From: JBCBKZ01 sp039026975
GTDB taxonomy: Bacteria; Bacteroidota; Bacteroidia; J057
Length of the DNA stretch: 6,352 nt
Assembly (NCBI GenBank): GCA_039026975.1
Contig: JBCCLI010000380.1
Span: forward strand, 1 to 6,352
Direction of reading: 5' to 3'
Below are positions 5,973 to 6,352 of this stretch, piece after piece (position 1 is the first letter of the stretch; every line of letters begins with the position of its first letter). The notes below the pieces were generated by a model that saw only the letters and a program-made list of their open reading frames with translations, was not told the origin of the DNA and ran no database searches. The translations under genes were made by a program, and so were the position numbers.

Positions 5973-5989
5973 TTAGCTTTTGAAGCTAA
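5973..5989 (+). other. Short perfect hairpin between cyclase and dehydrogenase genes
   Basis: TTAGCTT (5973-5979) and AAGCTAA (5983-5989) are exact reverse complements around a 3-base loop, in the 44-base gap after the cyclase stop. No T-tract follows on the plus strand, so termination would be weak; an operator or mRNA processing site is equally possible. The overlapping TAGCTTTTG is also a loose -7-like string, but no -33 partner is clear. Confidence 0.35.
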
Positions 5990-6005
5990 AGAATCTACTA
6001 CCATT

Positions 6006-6352
6006 ATGTTAGATGTATTTTTCTTTGAGGCGTTTGAAGAAGAGGAAGAAATGCTGAGGCATTACTTACCCTCTGAACTTGCTACTTCCTACACAGCCGG
6101 TACCATACAAGAGTACGGTGCTAAAACTCCTCCCGCCTCCTTAATCAGTGTACGTACCCAATCAGAAATTCCTCCCGCATGGGCCTCTTCCGTGAAAGCT
6201 ATTCTCTCCAGAAGTACAGGCTATGATCATCTGAAAAGTTACCTGAAAAAAGTAGACCAAAGAATTCCCTGTGGCTACCTCCCTCTTTACTGTAATAGAG
6301 CGGTAGCGGAACAGGCGCTCCTTCTTTGGATGGCCCTCCAGCGGAAGCTCCC
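6006..6352 (+). CDS. D-isomer-specific 2-hydroxyacid dehydrogenase, N-terminal part (cut by window edge)
   Basis: The ATG at 6006 opens a frame of 115 complete codons that runs off the window end. The sequence matches the catalytic-domain half of NAD-dependent D-2-hydroxyacid dehydrogenases: a first strand MLDVFFFEAFEEE, the block LISVRTQSEIP (46-56), ILSRSTGYDHL (66-76), which holds the substrate-loop glycine region, and YCNRAVAEQALLLWMAL (95-111), equivalent to the conserved N-x-x-AVAE helix leading to the cofactor domain. Family members reduce 2-oxo acids such as pyruvate or hydroxypyruvate, or oxidise D-hydroxyacids, in the cytosol. The Rossmann glycine motif and the catalytic Arg, Glu and His lie beyond the window, so substrate and activity cannot be judged. 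The N-terminal strand begins immediately after the ATG, which supports this start. It is 44 bases after the cyclase stop and could be co-transcribed, though a functional link is not obvious. Confidence 0.85.
   Translation, partial: MLDVFFFEAFEEEEEMLRHYLPSELATSYTAGTIQEYGAKTPPASLISVRTQSEIPPAWASSVKAILSRSTGYDHLKSYLKKVDQRIPCGYLPLYCNRAVAEQALLLWMALQRKL

Overview
This window looks like chromosomal DNA of a Bacteroidota bacterium, probably of the Cytophagales type; that placement is an inference from gene content. The evidence is: a TonB-dependent-receptor start with a CarboxypepD_reg-like domain, a small ORF resembling a type IX secretion C-terminal sorting domain, a REC-linked LytS-like kinase, AT-leaning DNA, near-absence of AGGAGG-type ribosome sites before any start, and several partial matches to the Bacteroidota promoter pattern (TTTG ... 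TAnnTTTG). No tRNA, rRNA, CRISPR array, transposase or phage gene was seen.

Layout. Bases 1-419 (minus) hold the 5' part of an outer-membrane beta-barrel receptor cut by the window edge. Bases 625-1221 (minus) encode a pyridoxamine-5'-phosphate-oxidase-like FMN protein. Bases 1222-2050 are sparse: one small plus-strand ORF (1484-1786) ending in a sorting-domain-like fold, flanked by two gaps of about 260 bases, the second containing an imperfect hairpin. From 2051 all genes are on the plus strand: a compact RecD/Dda-like SF1 helicase with a TTG start; a 272-base gap with an unusually GC-rich block and the best candidate promoter of the window; a receiver-domain protein fused to a LytS-type histidine kinase module (3736-4770); a second receiver-domain protein fused to a class III nucleotidyl cyclase (4867-5961); and the N-terminal part of a D-2-hydroxyacid dehydrogenase running off the end (6006-6352).

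The most interesting unit is the pair 3736-5961. The two receiver domains are about 63% identical over 120 ungapped residues (hand count, 76 matches), with all phosphorylation residues kept in both, but the output modules differ: a soluble kinase in one, a cyclase in the other. This suggests tandem duplication of the receiver with output exchange, and two proteins that may read the same upstream phosphate signal, one passing it on by phosphotransfer and the other making a cyclic nucleotide. Neither has a transmembrane or sensory domain, so the true sensor must lie elsewhere. I see no firm evidence for a new defence system; the helicase has no visible functional tie to its neighbours.
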